Part shown: positions 37,071 through 54,200 of the stretch, in pieces | How positions within the stretch are numbered: the stretch's first letter is position 1 | Layout: each line of letters begins with the position of its first letter | Source: Pyrocephalus nanus | Lineage: Eukaryota; Chordata; Aves; Passeriformes; Tyrannidae | Length of the DNA: 64,000 nt | Direction: 5' to 3' | Assembly (NCBI GenBank): GCA_038380795.1 | Contig: CM076261.1 | Span: forward strand, 30,963,866-31,027,865 | Notes under the pieces: generated by a model | Database searches by the model: none | What the model saw: only the letters and a program-made list of their open reading frames with translations | What the model was told of the DNA's origin: nothing | Position numbers and translations under genes: made by a program

Positions 37071-38594
37071 TTTATTGTAATTTTCATTGTATAATTCAGT
37101 GTGGAGAGGCCAAGTCTCCACATGAATTCATTGAGATGACTGCGCTCCAGCTCTCTGACACAGAAACGTAACAGGTTTCTATTGTAAAACAATTACCACA
37201 GAGATAGATAGCCATTTCATTAGCAATAGCACAAGAGAGAGACAGCTAAGCCAGGGAAGTCCTTTTGGAAAGGAAAAGGTATAGAACAGGGTATGTACGA
37301 GCATCTGCCTGAGATACTAGAATCAGTAACGCTCTGACGGGGGCTTTGGCCATAAAGGATGGCTGCCCACTCCCAGCCTGTAACTCATCAGACTGGCTGT
37401 TTCACCAGCCCAGCTAATTTGCCACTGACTGGGAGCTGGAGCAGCAACTTTTCAGGTGGTCGCTGAAGCTCCTGCCAATAGTACCCAGAAGCATAACCAG
37501 TGCCTGCAAGGGACAGAGGAGTAGCAACCTGGACATACCCCTTCCTGCTGAGCACCCTGCCTGCCCTGCAGTGAGCACCCGAACCAGCATGAGGGGCTGG
37601 CTTGGAACCACTCGCTGCAGAAACGTCATCACGTTTTGTTAATCCAGCACAGCAACGAAAAGAAATACATGACCTGTAGGAAGCAGAAAGAGATGCAATG
37701 CACGTGTCTTTATGTCACTGCTTGAATCCTCACCCAAATCCTGCCACTCCTGTGCTCATTCAGTATCTTGCAAAATAAAGGACTAGTAAGTATTACCCAC
37801 ACAACTGAAAATTTATCTTTTACAATAACATTAGTTTATCTCTGTATGACCAATAATTCAACTTTTGTATTTGTTCAACTTTTATCTAAATCACAAGCCT
37901 TCGTGTTTAATTTGTTTTCAAACTTTTAGTTTTTGGTGCAATTTCTACCTTGAAACCTACATGGGTAATGCTCAACATTTTTCAAAAATACTGCTGTTTG
38001 AATTTTAGTCATGTACCAAAGAAATATTACACAAAAATATTTTCTTTCTTCATCTCTACAGTTTCTGAAAAACTGTATCTTGTGGACTTGAATACAAATG
38101 TACTGGAGAAACGAAAACTACATGAATAGAGACCTCAAATGGCCACTGTGATCTGTAACAGTCTATATACACATTATATACATATGACTGTTTGAGAACC
38201 TGTATTCATGAATGTGCACAGACTACAAACTGCACACATTACTTTGTCTGAGGGTGTTTTTTCAATTTTGTTTTAAACTACTGTCAAAAACAGGATTTAC
38301 CCCATGGTGGCACAGAAAAACATGGTAAATGGATTTAGTGTTACCATCCTAGTGCCACCGCTCATTAACAGAGAAGTGATGTTGCAAATCTGTCAGTTAA
38401 CACAATAATTTCTACCTTTTTTTCTTATTGCATTTGCACATGTAACAAATTGGTACAAATGTTTCCAATAAAATGTAAAGTTCATTGATACAATGCCTTT
38501 CATGATGGCCATAACTGGTTACTAGTCAACTCTGTAGTTTTGTAGACATTTTTAGCTGAACTTGGAAAAATAGGAAACATATTGTAGTTTAAAA

Positions 38595-38662
38595 TAAATG
38601 TACATAATATACAATATATATATATTTATACACATGTGTATGTCTACATACACATATATTGA
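38595..38662. repeat. TA/CA alternating repeat
   Basis: Alternating purine-pyrimidine tract with a 14-bp perfect palindrome ATACACATGTGTAT at 38629-38642. Probably within the ANKH 3' UTR. Confidence 0.7.
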
Positions 38663-39275
38663 TAAAACATTTAAAGTAATGTTTAGTTTTGATCAGTTCT
38701 CTGAGTGCTGGGACTACCTGGCAAATAAATCTAGGAATTTGTCCACAATTAAATAATAAGTTCCACAACTTAGAAAAATATACTTTTACTAAATAAGGTT
38801 TAAATTAACTGATTTATGGATATAGGATGGAGGATAATGGTTTCCAGACTCTGACATGATTAAATCTGAAAGAACCCAAGGTACTACAGACCGGTAATGA
38901 ACGCTGCCCTGCAGCCAAACACAGAAGAGCACAGAAATACAAGCTGCTGCCGCAGCCATCATCAGTGGCACCCCAAACCTCCCTGGTCATCTCTTACAAA
39001 GGCTTCATTTTCACCCAATTTTAGTCACCCACCCGACCTCACGCTCTGTTATTTAACCCACTTCAGCCACAGCCACACAGTGCCCGCCGCCGGCTCCGTG
39101 CACAGCACTGGAGGACTGGTGTGAGCAGCTCCCAGCTCCCATGTAGTGCTTGCCTTGAGAGAAAACATATAAACAAAGTCCCTAATTATCAACTTACTTG
39201 GAGGACCACCAGTACTTGAGCTTCACCATACAGATTTTGACCTACTGCATAGGTAAATATATTATAGCAAAACAT

Positions 39276-39351
39276 ACGTATGAGTGTGTGTGCATGTGTA
39301 TATAAGTATATATACATATACACACAGTGAGTATGTGTATCTCTATATAAA
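39276..39351. repeat. TG/TA/CA alternating repeat
   Basis: A TG-rich left arm and CA-rich right arm flank a TA core, forming an imperfect inverted repeat (TGTGTATA ... TATACACA). Prone to Z-DNA or cruciform formation. Confidence 0.75.
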
Positions 39352-39429
39352 AAATTTCATGGAGCTATGTGTAGTAACGTGATATACCATGGTATCCTGC
39401 ATATTTTATCTGTTTGTTTTTTTGTTAGG

Positions 39430-39448
39430 TTTTTTTTTTTTTTTTTTT
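39430..39448. repeat. Poly(T) run
   Basis: A run of 19 T on + (A on the ANKH sense strand). No adjoining retroposon was recognised. Confidence 0.8.
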
Positions 39449-39765
39449 AATATAGAGGCACCAGAAATAAGTATATAGAGCAAATCAGCCTTTAAAAATT
39501 AAAGTTAGATCAGTGGACAAGAACTTTAGTAAAGCTTATCAATATTTATTTTTGTTTTATTTAAAGACAGTTATAGTCTATCAGTTGCCATCACCCTCTT
39601 CAGAAGAGGAAAGTGCATGCTTTTTTTCCCTAAAGAAAATTATATATAAGGTGGGGCTTAATGATTCTAGAAAATTCTGAATTAAATGTTTATATTTTTC
39701 AAAAGATTACTATCTTTTTGCTGGAATGGAAGCTAAATAGAGTTCTTGTCCTGTGTGTATTTTAT

Positions 39766-39846
39766 TTATCATATACATACATACATATATAAATATATAT
39801 GCATGTATGTCTCTATGTACCTGTGTGTATATATACATCCACACAC
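39766..39846. repeat. TA/CA/TG simple repeat
   Basis: Interrupted (ATAC), (AT) and (GTAT) units ending in cacacac. Probably in the ANKH 3' UTR. Confidence 0.7.
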
Positions 39847-40062
39847 TTTTAACATGAGAGAGGAACCTGTTTTTCTCCACTTTGTATGTGGAGACTTACA
39901 TGTTCCTCTCTGTCTTTTACCCTGTGCAGTGTAAGCTCTTAGTGACAAGGCCAAACAAAAAGATATAGTTCACCGTAGTATATTAGTTTATGTAGCAAAG
40001 TCATTTTCAAGCAAGTAAAATAAAGCTCTGTATTCCAACTTCTTTTCCTTTACATTTCTCAT

Positions 40063-40101
40063 GAAGAAAAGGAAGGAAAAGGAAAGAGGGGAGGGAGAAG
40101 G
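40063..40101 (+). repeat. Polypurine tract
   Basis: About 39 bases of A and G only, preceded at 40038-40060 by a pyrimidine-rich stretch that could pair with it. It may form a triplex or hairpin. It would be pyrimidine-rich in ANKH mRNA. Confidence 0.6.
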
Positions 40102-40167
40102 ATTATGGCAGTAGCATGAGCCAGTGGCACGTGCCAGTGTGCGCGTGTGAGCATGCAAGTGCATGCC

Positions 40168-40193
40168 CACACACACACACGCACGCACGCACA
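40168..40193 (+). repeat. CA / CGCA microsatellite
   Basis: (CA)n followed by (CGCA)n, alternating purine-pyrimidine and Z-DNA prone. Probably within the ANKH 3' UTR. Confidence 0.85.
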
Positions 40194-40530
40194 AAAAGCA
40201 GGGCTTTGGTTGACAAATGCAGATTGTCCAGAGAAGGTAGATGAGTAAGTAAGGAAGACTCTACAGTGATGCAATTGTATCTTTTATGTTTGCATGGAGT
40301 GAGAAAACAAATTCAATTGGAAAAAAAAAAAAAAAAGAAGCAAAGACCTCTTTTTAGGTCCCTCATCAGTGAGAGCATACTCAGTATGCTAGAGAATTTA
40401 TCTGAAACCTTTTAAATCAAGGCCTCTTTATTACAAAAATAAAAACGAACAAACAAAAAAGTATGAGAGACGACAAGATGCTGAAGTGTCACTCCAATCG
40501 TCCCTGCAGAGAACAATTGCATCCCATTTA

Positions 40531-44715
<4,185 letters not shown>

Positions 44716-47507
44716 CTAGGAAAAACAAAATTAAGAAATGCTTATGTTTCAGAAGGGAAGCACAACAAAAGATAGTCCCTGCTGGACTAACTTACTGATG
44801 AGTAGATAGCTCTACTAATGATAAATATACTGTATATGTATATTTAGATTGCATTCAAATACAGATATACCTACGAGAGAGACATGTTAACTTCAGAAGC
44901 AATTCCTACCCTTCATGTTCCTCACACACCAAGACTGATGCATATAGAAAGAATTTTTGTGATTCCTGCAGAGTTGTACTTGAATGCTCTAATTGTTACA
45001 AAAAAAAGTAAAAAACTTGATTTTTACAACACTTGCTCTGGTTAAGACACTCATATTCCTAAATAGATTATCAAATGTTTTAGTGACTAAAGATTTGAAG
45101 TCCTGAAAGACCAGTCTTAGATCCAAATCTAAGACTAGGGGTTTAAATGTGCTGCTGACACCGGTACTGTCCATATGCATTATGTCTGATAGCAAGGCAA
45201 AGGAGTTAGCACAGTCCTGCAGACACAGTGTCCTCAGGCCACAAATCCACAAAGTCTTATTATTTTCGTTAAAGAGTGTGCTGTTTAGTCCACATATGAA
45301 AGAAAAACTTCCATGAAAAACCCAGGACAAATGGTACAGTGGTAGTGCATACTGTTTAATTTTTTGGTCAGTACTGAGGCAGGGCTTTTAGCTGAGCTGA
45401 GGGGGCTGTTGGCAGCTGGTCGGTCTGGCTTCAGTTCACTCACTGAAGAACAGTGCTGACAGCCCTCACAGAACTTTCCTTGTAAGAAGGGGTACCTGGC
45501 ATCCCTTCAAATATAACTAATTTGTTATTTAATTTGGTTTTCTGATTTCAAAATTATTTCTTCCTGTTATTCTTGCAGTAAAGTGGATGCTAAGGAAGTG
45601 AGCTGACTGAATGGTGCAAAACTTGGGACCTTAAATGCTCTGGCATTCCCCTTGTCAAGGTACAAACCAGTGTACCAGGTAAAATACACACACTGGCTGT
45701 ACAATACAGTCTGCAAAACTGTAACCACTTTTATAATTTAGCCTACAACCTAGTATCCTAGTATCTAGCTCTTCTCTTTTTATCCAGTTGTCACACTCCC
45801 ACGTGTTCAGATGGCTTTTAAACCTAGTCTTTGAAGTCCTACCACCTCCAAGACAGCTGAGATTTCACTCTCATTCTTTGGTTGTGTTCCAGAAACTGTC
45901 CTTTCTGTTCAGCCTACAAGCACCCAGACCACATTAGCTTCCCAAAGCCTGTCACTGAGTGACCTGTGGGAGGTCTTGCATTCCAACAGCTTGCGTGGTG
46001 AACAAAACATTTCACCTTCCTGTAAAAAAGGCTCATCTTCAGTTTTATTCTCTACTTCTTAGGGTACAAACCATTATTTATTTTTCAAAATTGAATGTTT
46101 TACTTGACTAATCTGATGCTGTCTCTCCATTACCTATACGGAGAACAGTAAGTGGAGGAAGGTAAGAGCAGAAGATGAACTGAGCCTACCAACTGACTTG
46201 TACAGAGTACAAATGAAGCAGAGAGGACAATCTAGAGCAGAGGAGGTTGTGTGCTTCAGAATTTGTTTATTAAAAAGTGACTGTACAACAACAGAGTGAA
46301 TCCTTTCATTGTTGGAGGCACCATTAGGCAGACTGCAGTGATTTGTACTCTTCCTGCAAATGACCTGTAAAGCAGTAGTACAGGGAATATTTTGTCAAAT
46401 CTCTCTTCAAAGTCTAATAGACAAAATAAGACACAAAGATGTCCACTCTTGAATTACAATTTGCTGTTTTCATTAAAGCAAAGACCTTTATAGTGCTTAA
46501 TTGTACTGCACAATGCCATTAGTGTCCTACTGAGCAATACAGTTACTGGTACTGCAAGATTCCATACGTGTATGCTAACAGCAGTCTGCCCACTGCTAGC
46601 AAAAGGCAAATAGAGCAGCCTCTCCTTCTTCTACAGCTGCTTGAAAGAGTATTGAACATGGTTAGACAGGCAAGCAAATTAGTGACCAAACGAATTGTCC
46701 TCAATCCTGCTCTCTTTGAAGTTAAGGCTTCTGGCCTTAATAAGAACAGTGTCAATCTCCACCCAGCTCCCCTGGGAGGAAGGTCAGTTAGCCAACGAGA
46801 GGTAATGACATAGCCAGGTGGTATGAGGTCATTCCTCCAACTGCAATATTCCCCATCCACCCCCCCCAGTCAGCAGAGAGCTGGTGTTGATAAATTACTT
46901 CAAAGAGCACTTCTTACATAGCAGCTGGTAGGGAAAGACAGCAAGCTCAAGAATAAGCAGTTTGAGGAGGTGAGGCATGGCAGCATAAGGACCTTCTATT
47001 TCTGTCTCAGCGTGCTCCTATCTTTTTGGTTGCGATATTGATAACTGGTTTCATTTTGTTCAGAGATTCCTCTATGTCATCTTATGAGCAGCTATTCGCA
47101 GGGAACAAAGCCTCCAAATTATTGCTTTGCATCATTCAAGCTGTCTGCAATTTAAATTTTAGATGCTTGCAACTTGGGAAGCTTCCATACTATTTCAAAG
47201 ACAAATTTAAAATGTAGTGGAAAAAACCCAGGCTCTACATCAGGAAAAAAGTAATACTAAACGTGCAAAGGAGGGAGGGTATTTCAGCTGCTGATTTTAT
47301 TACACATGAGGTATATTGAAAACAGGATGAAGTCAGCTTTTTTGTGATTCTGAGTGGTCTTTAAGATGTTTGTCATTACCTTGGTAAAAGGTGAAGCCTA
47401 ATATGAGACCAGAGAGGATGGTAACTGCAAGCAGAAACTGGGAGTGTGGTACAGACAATAAGATCTGCTAACTTCTTGTGACTCAGATCAGGAAAGATTT
47501 AAAGAAA

Positions 47508-47710
47508 TAGAATCATAGAATCAACTGGGTTGGAAAGGACCTCTGAGATCATCAACCCTTGATCCACTACCACTGTGGTCACTAGGCTTTGGCGCTAAGT
47601 GCCACATCCAGTCTCATCTTTAAAACCTTCAGGAACGGCAAATCCACCACTTCCCTGGGCAGCCCATTCCAATACCTGATTACCCCCTCTGTAAAGATTT
47701 CTTTGTAAAT
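47508..47710 (-). mobile_element. CR1 LINE 3' fragment (reverse orientation)
   Basis: Reads as the reverse complement of a CR1 tail: starts 'gaatcatagaatcaactggg', continues 'ttggaaaggacctctgagat', and includes 'ccacttccctgggcagccca' and 'ttccaatacctgattaccc'. Inserted in the same direction as ANKH. The left end is clear, the right end approximate. Confidence 0.9.
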
Positions 47711-50639
47711 AGATTTACCTATAGCATGATTCATATCTTTCTTATCATTTAACACTGTTTTCTCCCCCCCCCCTTGTGTTTCTCTGCATGTCTGCAAGGT
47801 TAAAAATAGAATAAATGGCTTGGGTAGGATTACAGCTGCACCTTCATTTAATCTAATCGAGAGATGAAGCCTAAGCAATGAAAGCTTCTGCAAAAGCCAG
47901 CAACCTGCGTGCATAGTGGCACTGCAGCTCCAGGCTGCAACTGCAGTTGGCTGTTGAGTATTGTACCTGGCAACGCTGCTGAGGCTGGAGCATTGTTGAT
48001 GCTTTGAGAGTAAGAAATTTGGAATGTGGAGTTCTAGCAACAGAGTTGATTTGATTTTCTGTTTTATGGTATGAGTGCAGCAGGATATTAAAGGATAGTT
48101 TTGTTAAAGCCTTTGATCATGTAACCAGAACTTCAACTGAACAGCGATTAGTGCTTTATAAATACAGGAAAAAATGAAGGTATAAACTGGAGAGTGGAAT
48201 GCTACCGAGAATAAGCAGGCCTGTATAATGACAGTAGTATTTATTATAGCGATGTTATCTCTGTATCAACAACAATAACCTAAGAATTTCTGAAGGTGTT
48301 TTAATAATTTGAACTGATCTTAAGTGTTATGGTATTGGTAATTGTTCTACGCTACTAAAATTTGAAAAACTTTACTAAATATGTCATTAACTCACAGCAC
48401 CATAGGAAAACCAGTACAGCTGTACTAGAGCAGATCAAAGCTCCACCTAGATTAGTACTGTCTCCCTGCTAAATGACACTGGGAATTGCTAAAGGGAAGG
48501 GCACAGAAAGTGTAGCATAAGAGGTGCCTTTTCCCTGTCTGCACGGTCTGAGCTGCTGGCAGTTATGCCTTCAGGAGTTCAGTAATTGTGATGCACCTTC
48601 ATCCCATGCAGCATTATGTTGTGCATGCAACGTATCTAATATCAGTGGTTTTTACAAACCAGCTGTGCATTAAAATAAGTAAAGAATCCTCTCACTTGTG
48701 GCTTAGATACTGTCCTCAGGGAGCTGTGCTTACGTTTATGTGGAACCTGGCTATTCTCAGCTAACGAGTTCAGTGTCTAAGCATATTAAAAAGTCAAAAT
48801 TAAAAATATCTGCTGTCGCCAAGTCTGAGAGAATGAACCAAACCTTTGTTTCATGGAATGTATGGAAAGTATGGAACTGCTAGTGCTCAGTTCAACTTCT
48901 CTTTAATCTCTTAAGTACACTTGAGTCATTTGACTTTCACAAATGATTGTGATGAAAGATTGTTCATGAGATTTTGTTTCAGAGGCTGCATGTATGAGTT
49001 TGAATGCTTCTAGTTTTTGAAAACTAAGTCTTTTCATAGGCCCTGCATCTCCTGGAAGCTATTTCCATTTATTCTGGTTGCTGACAGGGATTACTAAACC
49101 TCAGAGACTCACTACATAATGTATTATAACACATTATGCTAATAAAGGCTATTGTCATGTGTATTGTAACCTGCAGGGTGCTAGACTGATCTGCTTTTTG
49201 GCACTTTCAGAAAGCTGCTTGTCTCTTGGGACATTCATTGATAAATATAAGGCACAAAAGAGTATTACAGTGAGCTGTGAACAACAGTACAGATTTTCTA
49301 GACTTCAGTACAGTCTTCAGTTAGAAGAAAAATTGACAGATGACAGAGACATGGTATGGCTCTATGTTCCTCAGATAGACGCTATGGAATCCAGAATGGA
49401 TGTTTTTAAAAATAGATTAGACATGGACTCATGGAATGAGTCTCGAATAATAGATTTTACCATGGAAAATGGTTAACCTGTTAAAGGTTATTCTGTGATG
49501 AAATGCAGTTCATATTTTTCTCCTGCAAAAAAACTCTCAGCAGATATTTCATATAATTTGTTGAACTTATTATATTTGTAGAAGTACAGCTGTCTAAGAG
49601 AAGTGTTTTTCTTCACAACATTGTTCTGTGTATATACTGAGGATTGTATTTTAACTAATTTAATGCATGCCTTGTTCATGACCTCTCTATTCTCATTTAT
49701 GCTACACTGTGCCCAGTGAGGGCTGAGAAAATCTACTTTACATCTTATTACACATCTCAGGTTTGAATTGCACCTCAGATCTTTGGGATAGTATCAGTTA
49801 AGTTTATCACTCCTAATAATATGGAAGAATATAAGTCATATGATTTTGTCTTTTGAATTGTGCAATAAACAAACCAAAAAGTAGCCATGGTCAGATCTCC
49901 TGATTTGCCAAATATCTCCACAGACCCCCTCCTTCTCGCATACGCAGAACTTCCATAATTCTGTCTCCTTTCAGAGCTTGAATCACACAATATAAGCTGA
50001 TCTCAAAGATACATTTTTTAAGTCAAGAGAACAGCCTGTTCTAAGTTGCATCAGTGTAAAATGATGAATTCACCTCCTCTGTTCAACATCTTATTTTGCA
50101 GGATGTTGGAAAAATTGTTCAATTTGTTTTTAGTGCTGTTTTATGGCTATTTTAAATCCGTACTTTCAGAGACTTTGAAAATTTAGTTCTTTAAATGATG
50201 ACGTAGTACTGGAGCTTGTCACTCCAAAACTTTCTCCAACATCTTACTGTTAGAAAAAACTGCACTTTGTATGTTTATAAAGAATAACAGTAACAACGAT
50301 TTTTAACTGTTAACTACTTACTAGTACTGAAACAACAGAAATAGTTAATAATTAACACCCCTTTTCAGAATATAGTTGAGATGTGTTTTTGTGTTGAATG
50401 CAGGTGTGCAACAGAACACAAAGACCTAATACCTCCTGAAGCAAGCATGTCACTATGCATAGGTAGTTGAACAACACGAAAAGCATTCACAGTGGGGTTC
50501 TTATGAAGAAAGGCGATACAGCTACTCATCAATTTACACAAATAAAGGATTAGTGTGTTATTGTGGACCAAGAAATCAAAAAGTCTAGGTTTAAAAACTT
50601 CTTGCTTTTAAAGGCTTCATGGGTTTATGCTTGTTAGGA

Positions 50640-50704
50640 TGGTTGGGGTTTTTTGGTTGTTGTTGTTTTGTGGTTTTTTGTTGTTTGTGTTGGTTTTTTT
50701 TTCA
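50640..50704 (+). repeat. G/T-only low-complexity tract
   Basis: About 60 bases almost entirely G and T with repeated ttgttgttg and ggttttt units, in the large ANKH intron. Confidence 0.6.
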
Positions 50705-51089
50705 TTTTAAGCACACTGCTATAAACAATCATAAAGTTCTTTGACAGCTGTGGAGAAGTTCTGGGGTATGATACAACAGCAGAGGCCAGCATCACTGCCT
50801 TGCTATGGAAGTTTATCACATACCACGGCCTGGTCCACATCTGAATGGACTTGAAGGAATTGTATGGTATCTTTACTGTAAATCATGTCAGAGACAAGTC
50901 TTTGCAAAGCCATACCAGTTTTGGCAGTTTTGAGGAATTTTTGATACAGAGCAAAAAACCTAAATTCATCATCCCAAATTGTTTGACGCTTTGAGTAGTT
51001 AAAGGTTGCTGCAGTCTGATGCTCTGTTGAGATACATTATGACGTCTGCTCATGTTCCCTGTAACTCAGAAAAGGGTCTTTTCTTATGT

Positions 51090-51235
51090 GGGAAATGTAA
51101 GGTTTTCAGGAACAGACTGTCCAAAGCCCCAGGGAACGTGTCCTGACCTCACAACTGACAATTCTTTGAGCCAAAGGCTGGACCTGATAAACTCCTGAGG
51201 CCTTTCCAACCTGAACAATTCTGTGATCCCATGAA
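51090..51235 (+). mobile_element. Diverged CR1 3' fragment
   Basis: 'ttcaggaacagactg', 'tcctgacctcacaactgac', 'ggctggacctgataaactcc' and 'cctttccaacctgaacaatt' follow the CR1 3' end in the forward orientation, finishing near 'ctgtgatccc'. Short and old. Confidence 0.8.
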
Positions 51236-54200
51236 GCAAAAAGCCCTGGGATCTGAGAGCAGTAAAAATGTCAGACCACAGACATATCTGAAAGCAATTT
51301 AGCATAATACTGATGACTTGAATCACAAGGACATTCTCTTATAATGATTACCCCTTAGGCACATGCAAGTCAGCATAGATTTCTGTGAACTTTGTGTTCT
51401 GTGAAAGGGGTGTAAAAATTAAATAAGCCATCATAAAATTTATCAAGCAGCAGGGGGAGCAAAAGGAACCAGAACCTGCCTGTGGAAACATTCCCTATCT
51501 TCTCCTGAAACAATTGGTTTATACATATCTAAGTCTCCCTCTGCCTCCCCCAGCTTTCCTTATAGTTTGAAGTGATGGAGCACTATGTTTTTAGAAATAA
51601 AGCTAAATCAAGCATCTGCACAAATCACTGACACTCTGATAGCATTAACATGATGCCACATTTGCTTTCCCCCCAGCTGCTGCTGAAAGTAATTAGGTGG
51701 TATTTTTCAGGCTGGGTTGGGTCACTAAATTGTTTAAGGTAGTCATTTTATCTCCCCACTGAATTCTGCTGTTTAAGTGTTTTACAGAAAGCAGGATATT
51801 TTACTAGGTACAGCTTCACTTCTAAAAAGCTTGAATAAACCAAAGTTGGCAGATTCCTGAGCCCTCTCTGAAAACTGTTGATGTAACAACATAGTAATTT
51901 TCTTCTGTCCTGAGTTTTCTGCAGCCCTTGCTGCTTCTTATTGCGATTATGGACTATGAGCAGAAACATGCTGCAGTGACAATTTTTGACGCTTCCTTTT
52001 CTGCTTGCGACAGCCACTCTCACAGAATAGACCCTTTGTGTGAAACCTGAACAATCATGAAGGAGACATCAATCTCCACCTCACTGGAGCAAACAGAAAA
52101 CCCTTGTTCCAGGGACAAAGGCTCAGTGCAGTACCATGGATGGGAAAAGGCCCTTATGAGGATTTCATAAAGTCTGCCTCTGGTGGTCCAGCATCTTCCT
52201 GAACAGGCAGGAATGCTTCCACTCATGTCTGAAATAATTTTTACTGCAGTGGGAACTAAACCTGACCTTGAAAAGGTAAAGAGCTGCTTGAGCTAATGTC
52301 TACCAATATGATGTTTTCCAATTGTTATTTCTGTGCCAGCAGCCTGAAGATAAAAAAAAAATAAATCTGGGAGTTCAGAGATGGGCAAAATCAAAGCACT
52401 GAAAACAAATTCATCCATCAGATGAGTGGTGTTATTCTAAAAGCTGTCCTTGGCATCCATATAGTGTATGACAGTAAAATCAAAATAAAGTGGATTTAGT
52501 CTTAAAAGTTAACGTTGCTTTTTTAAAATATGAATATCCCAGATAGGACTTGTGAAATCTCTTTAATACAGTGAGGCTGTAATGAAACCATTGGTGAAAT
52601 AAGATTTGAGAGTGTGGGGAAAATCTGGACCTCTTTTTTATGTTCTCTCTTTGTATACTCATGAGAGATAAGGACACTGAACTCTGTCACCCAAGGAATT
52701 TCAGATACCAGCATGGTCGGCAGCTGGGGTTGTGTCCTCTGAGAGGGACTAGTTTCCTGTTGTGGCATTTATTGCTGTGGATTTTACTGTCTTTAGTCAA
52801 GCCCAGTTGTAACCTTTGATAATAAAGCAACACAGAGATGCAAAATAAAGACAGACAATAAAAGACAGGAAAAACTGAATGAACCTTGTACACAAATCTA
52901 GTGGCCTCTTCAAGGATCTGAGCATTCAGTGACTTCCGACACTGAATGTCACAGGTATATATGGTGGCAGCAAAACATAGGTCCTATACACATTTCCTGT
53001 CATTTATCCCTAAACTTAAATGGAAAAACTACATAGAAGGCTAAATAATGCTATACAGTATTTCCGTTCTGAAGAAAATACAGTTTGTACTCTCTTAAAG
53101 CTAATTGCTAGCCAATTGCTAAGCTCTTCTTTGTAATATAAAGGTATTCCTTCCTGAAAGCAAGCAAAAAATACCAGGAATGAAGATACACTGCAGTAGC
53201 TACTCTCAGCCAGATCTTCAGAGGGAATTAATTATTCTCACAAGCAGAAAAGGAGATGTGCAGGAAAATTTCTTGTTGAGGAGAGCTGTAAGCATGACCT
53301 TGGACAGGGAAGGATCTACTATTGCTTCAACCTGGATGAACTGGACAATATACTATAAAGTATGATTGCTTTAAATTATGTAGAAGGGGAACGAGGATAG
53401 GCAGTGATAATCTGCAATTTGATATTGTGTGATGCCTTGAAAAAAAATTCAATTATTATTCAAACTTCAAAGTTCCACAGTCAGACTAACTTCCTTAAAA
53501 AAATAACAACTCTCCCCCCCCCTTAAAAAAATCATATAACCTTGGTCAACTTTAGAAAACAACAAAGGCTCAATATTAGTTAATGCAGTAAGAAAAGCCA
53601 CTTTAAGAAAGTTGGCTCTTAAGTAATCTTCCATTTATAAATTCTAATGCAGTGACTGGTAGCTGATCTACTGGATCTGCAATGGTGTGAAACTCTAGTT
53701 CATGGCCCAGGCCATGTTTGTTAAAACACAAGTGTGTCAAAAACTGAAAAGTATTATTGCCATCAGAAGTCATGCTACCTTTCTGATCCAGAATACGAAT
53801 TCGTGATTACTACAGAGTAACTTAGTCTGCTCAATGTTACAGTTTGAGCATATGAACATTGATAACTCACAGATTTCCTCATTTACATGAAAGAAATCAT
53901 GATGATGAATCCTGTTTTCCATGGTATGGCACAGCTGTTTCTTCTAGTAAGGCAAAAATGCTACACGACAAAACAGGTTAATGAGGTTTAGAACAGGATG
54001 TCATATTGCATTGCCCTTTTGCAAGAAAGATGTCAAGTATCTGAAATGCCAAGGAAGTTAAAGTATGGCTTGTCCTTTTCAGACCCTGATGCTATTCCCT
54101 CGACTACGAGTCAAAAATTTGTGAAAAAATGAGGCTTTCTTAACTTTAGTCCATTTGTACCTACTTGTTCAGCTGCTGTGCAATTCTGCACCATCACTGA

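Larger units (their letters stand above)
37071..40530 (-). other. ANKH: Probable ANKH 3' UTR (extent inferred)
   Basis: Starts just after the ANKH stop codon. Minus-strand AATAAA signals lie at 40427-40432 (about 100 nt past the stop), 39761-39766, 39556-39561, 39545-39550 and 37071-37076. Human ANKH has a 3' UTR of several kilobases, so one of the distal signals is likely to be used. The stretch holds three TA/CA/TG simple repeats, a CA/CG repeat and a purine tract. No open frame here looks coding. Confidence 0.4.

Noticed and set aside
47582..48040. 152-codon minus-strand frame
   Set aside because: Its C-terminal part (NGLPREVVDLPFLKVLKMRL) is read through the CR1 fragment in the sense of its 3' end; it is a repeat-derived frame, not a gene.
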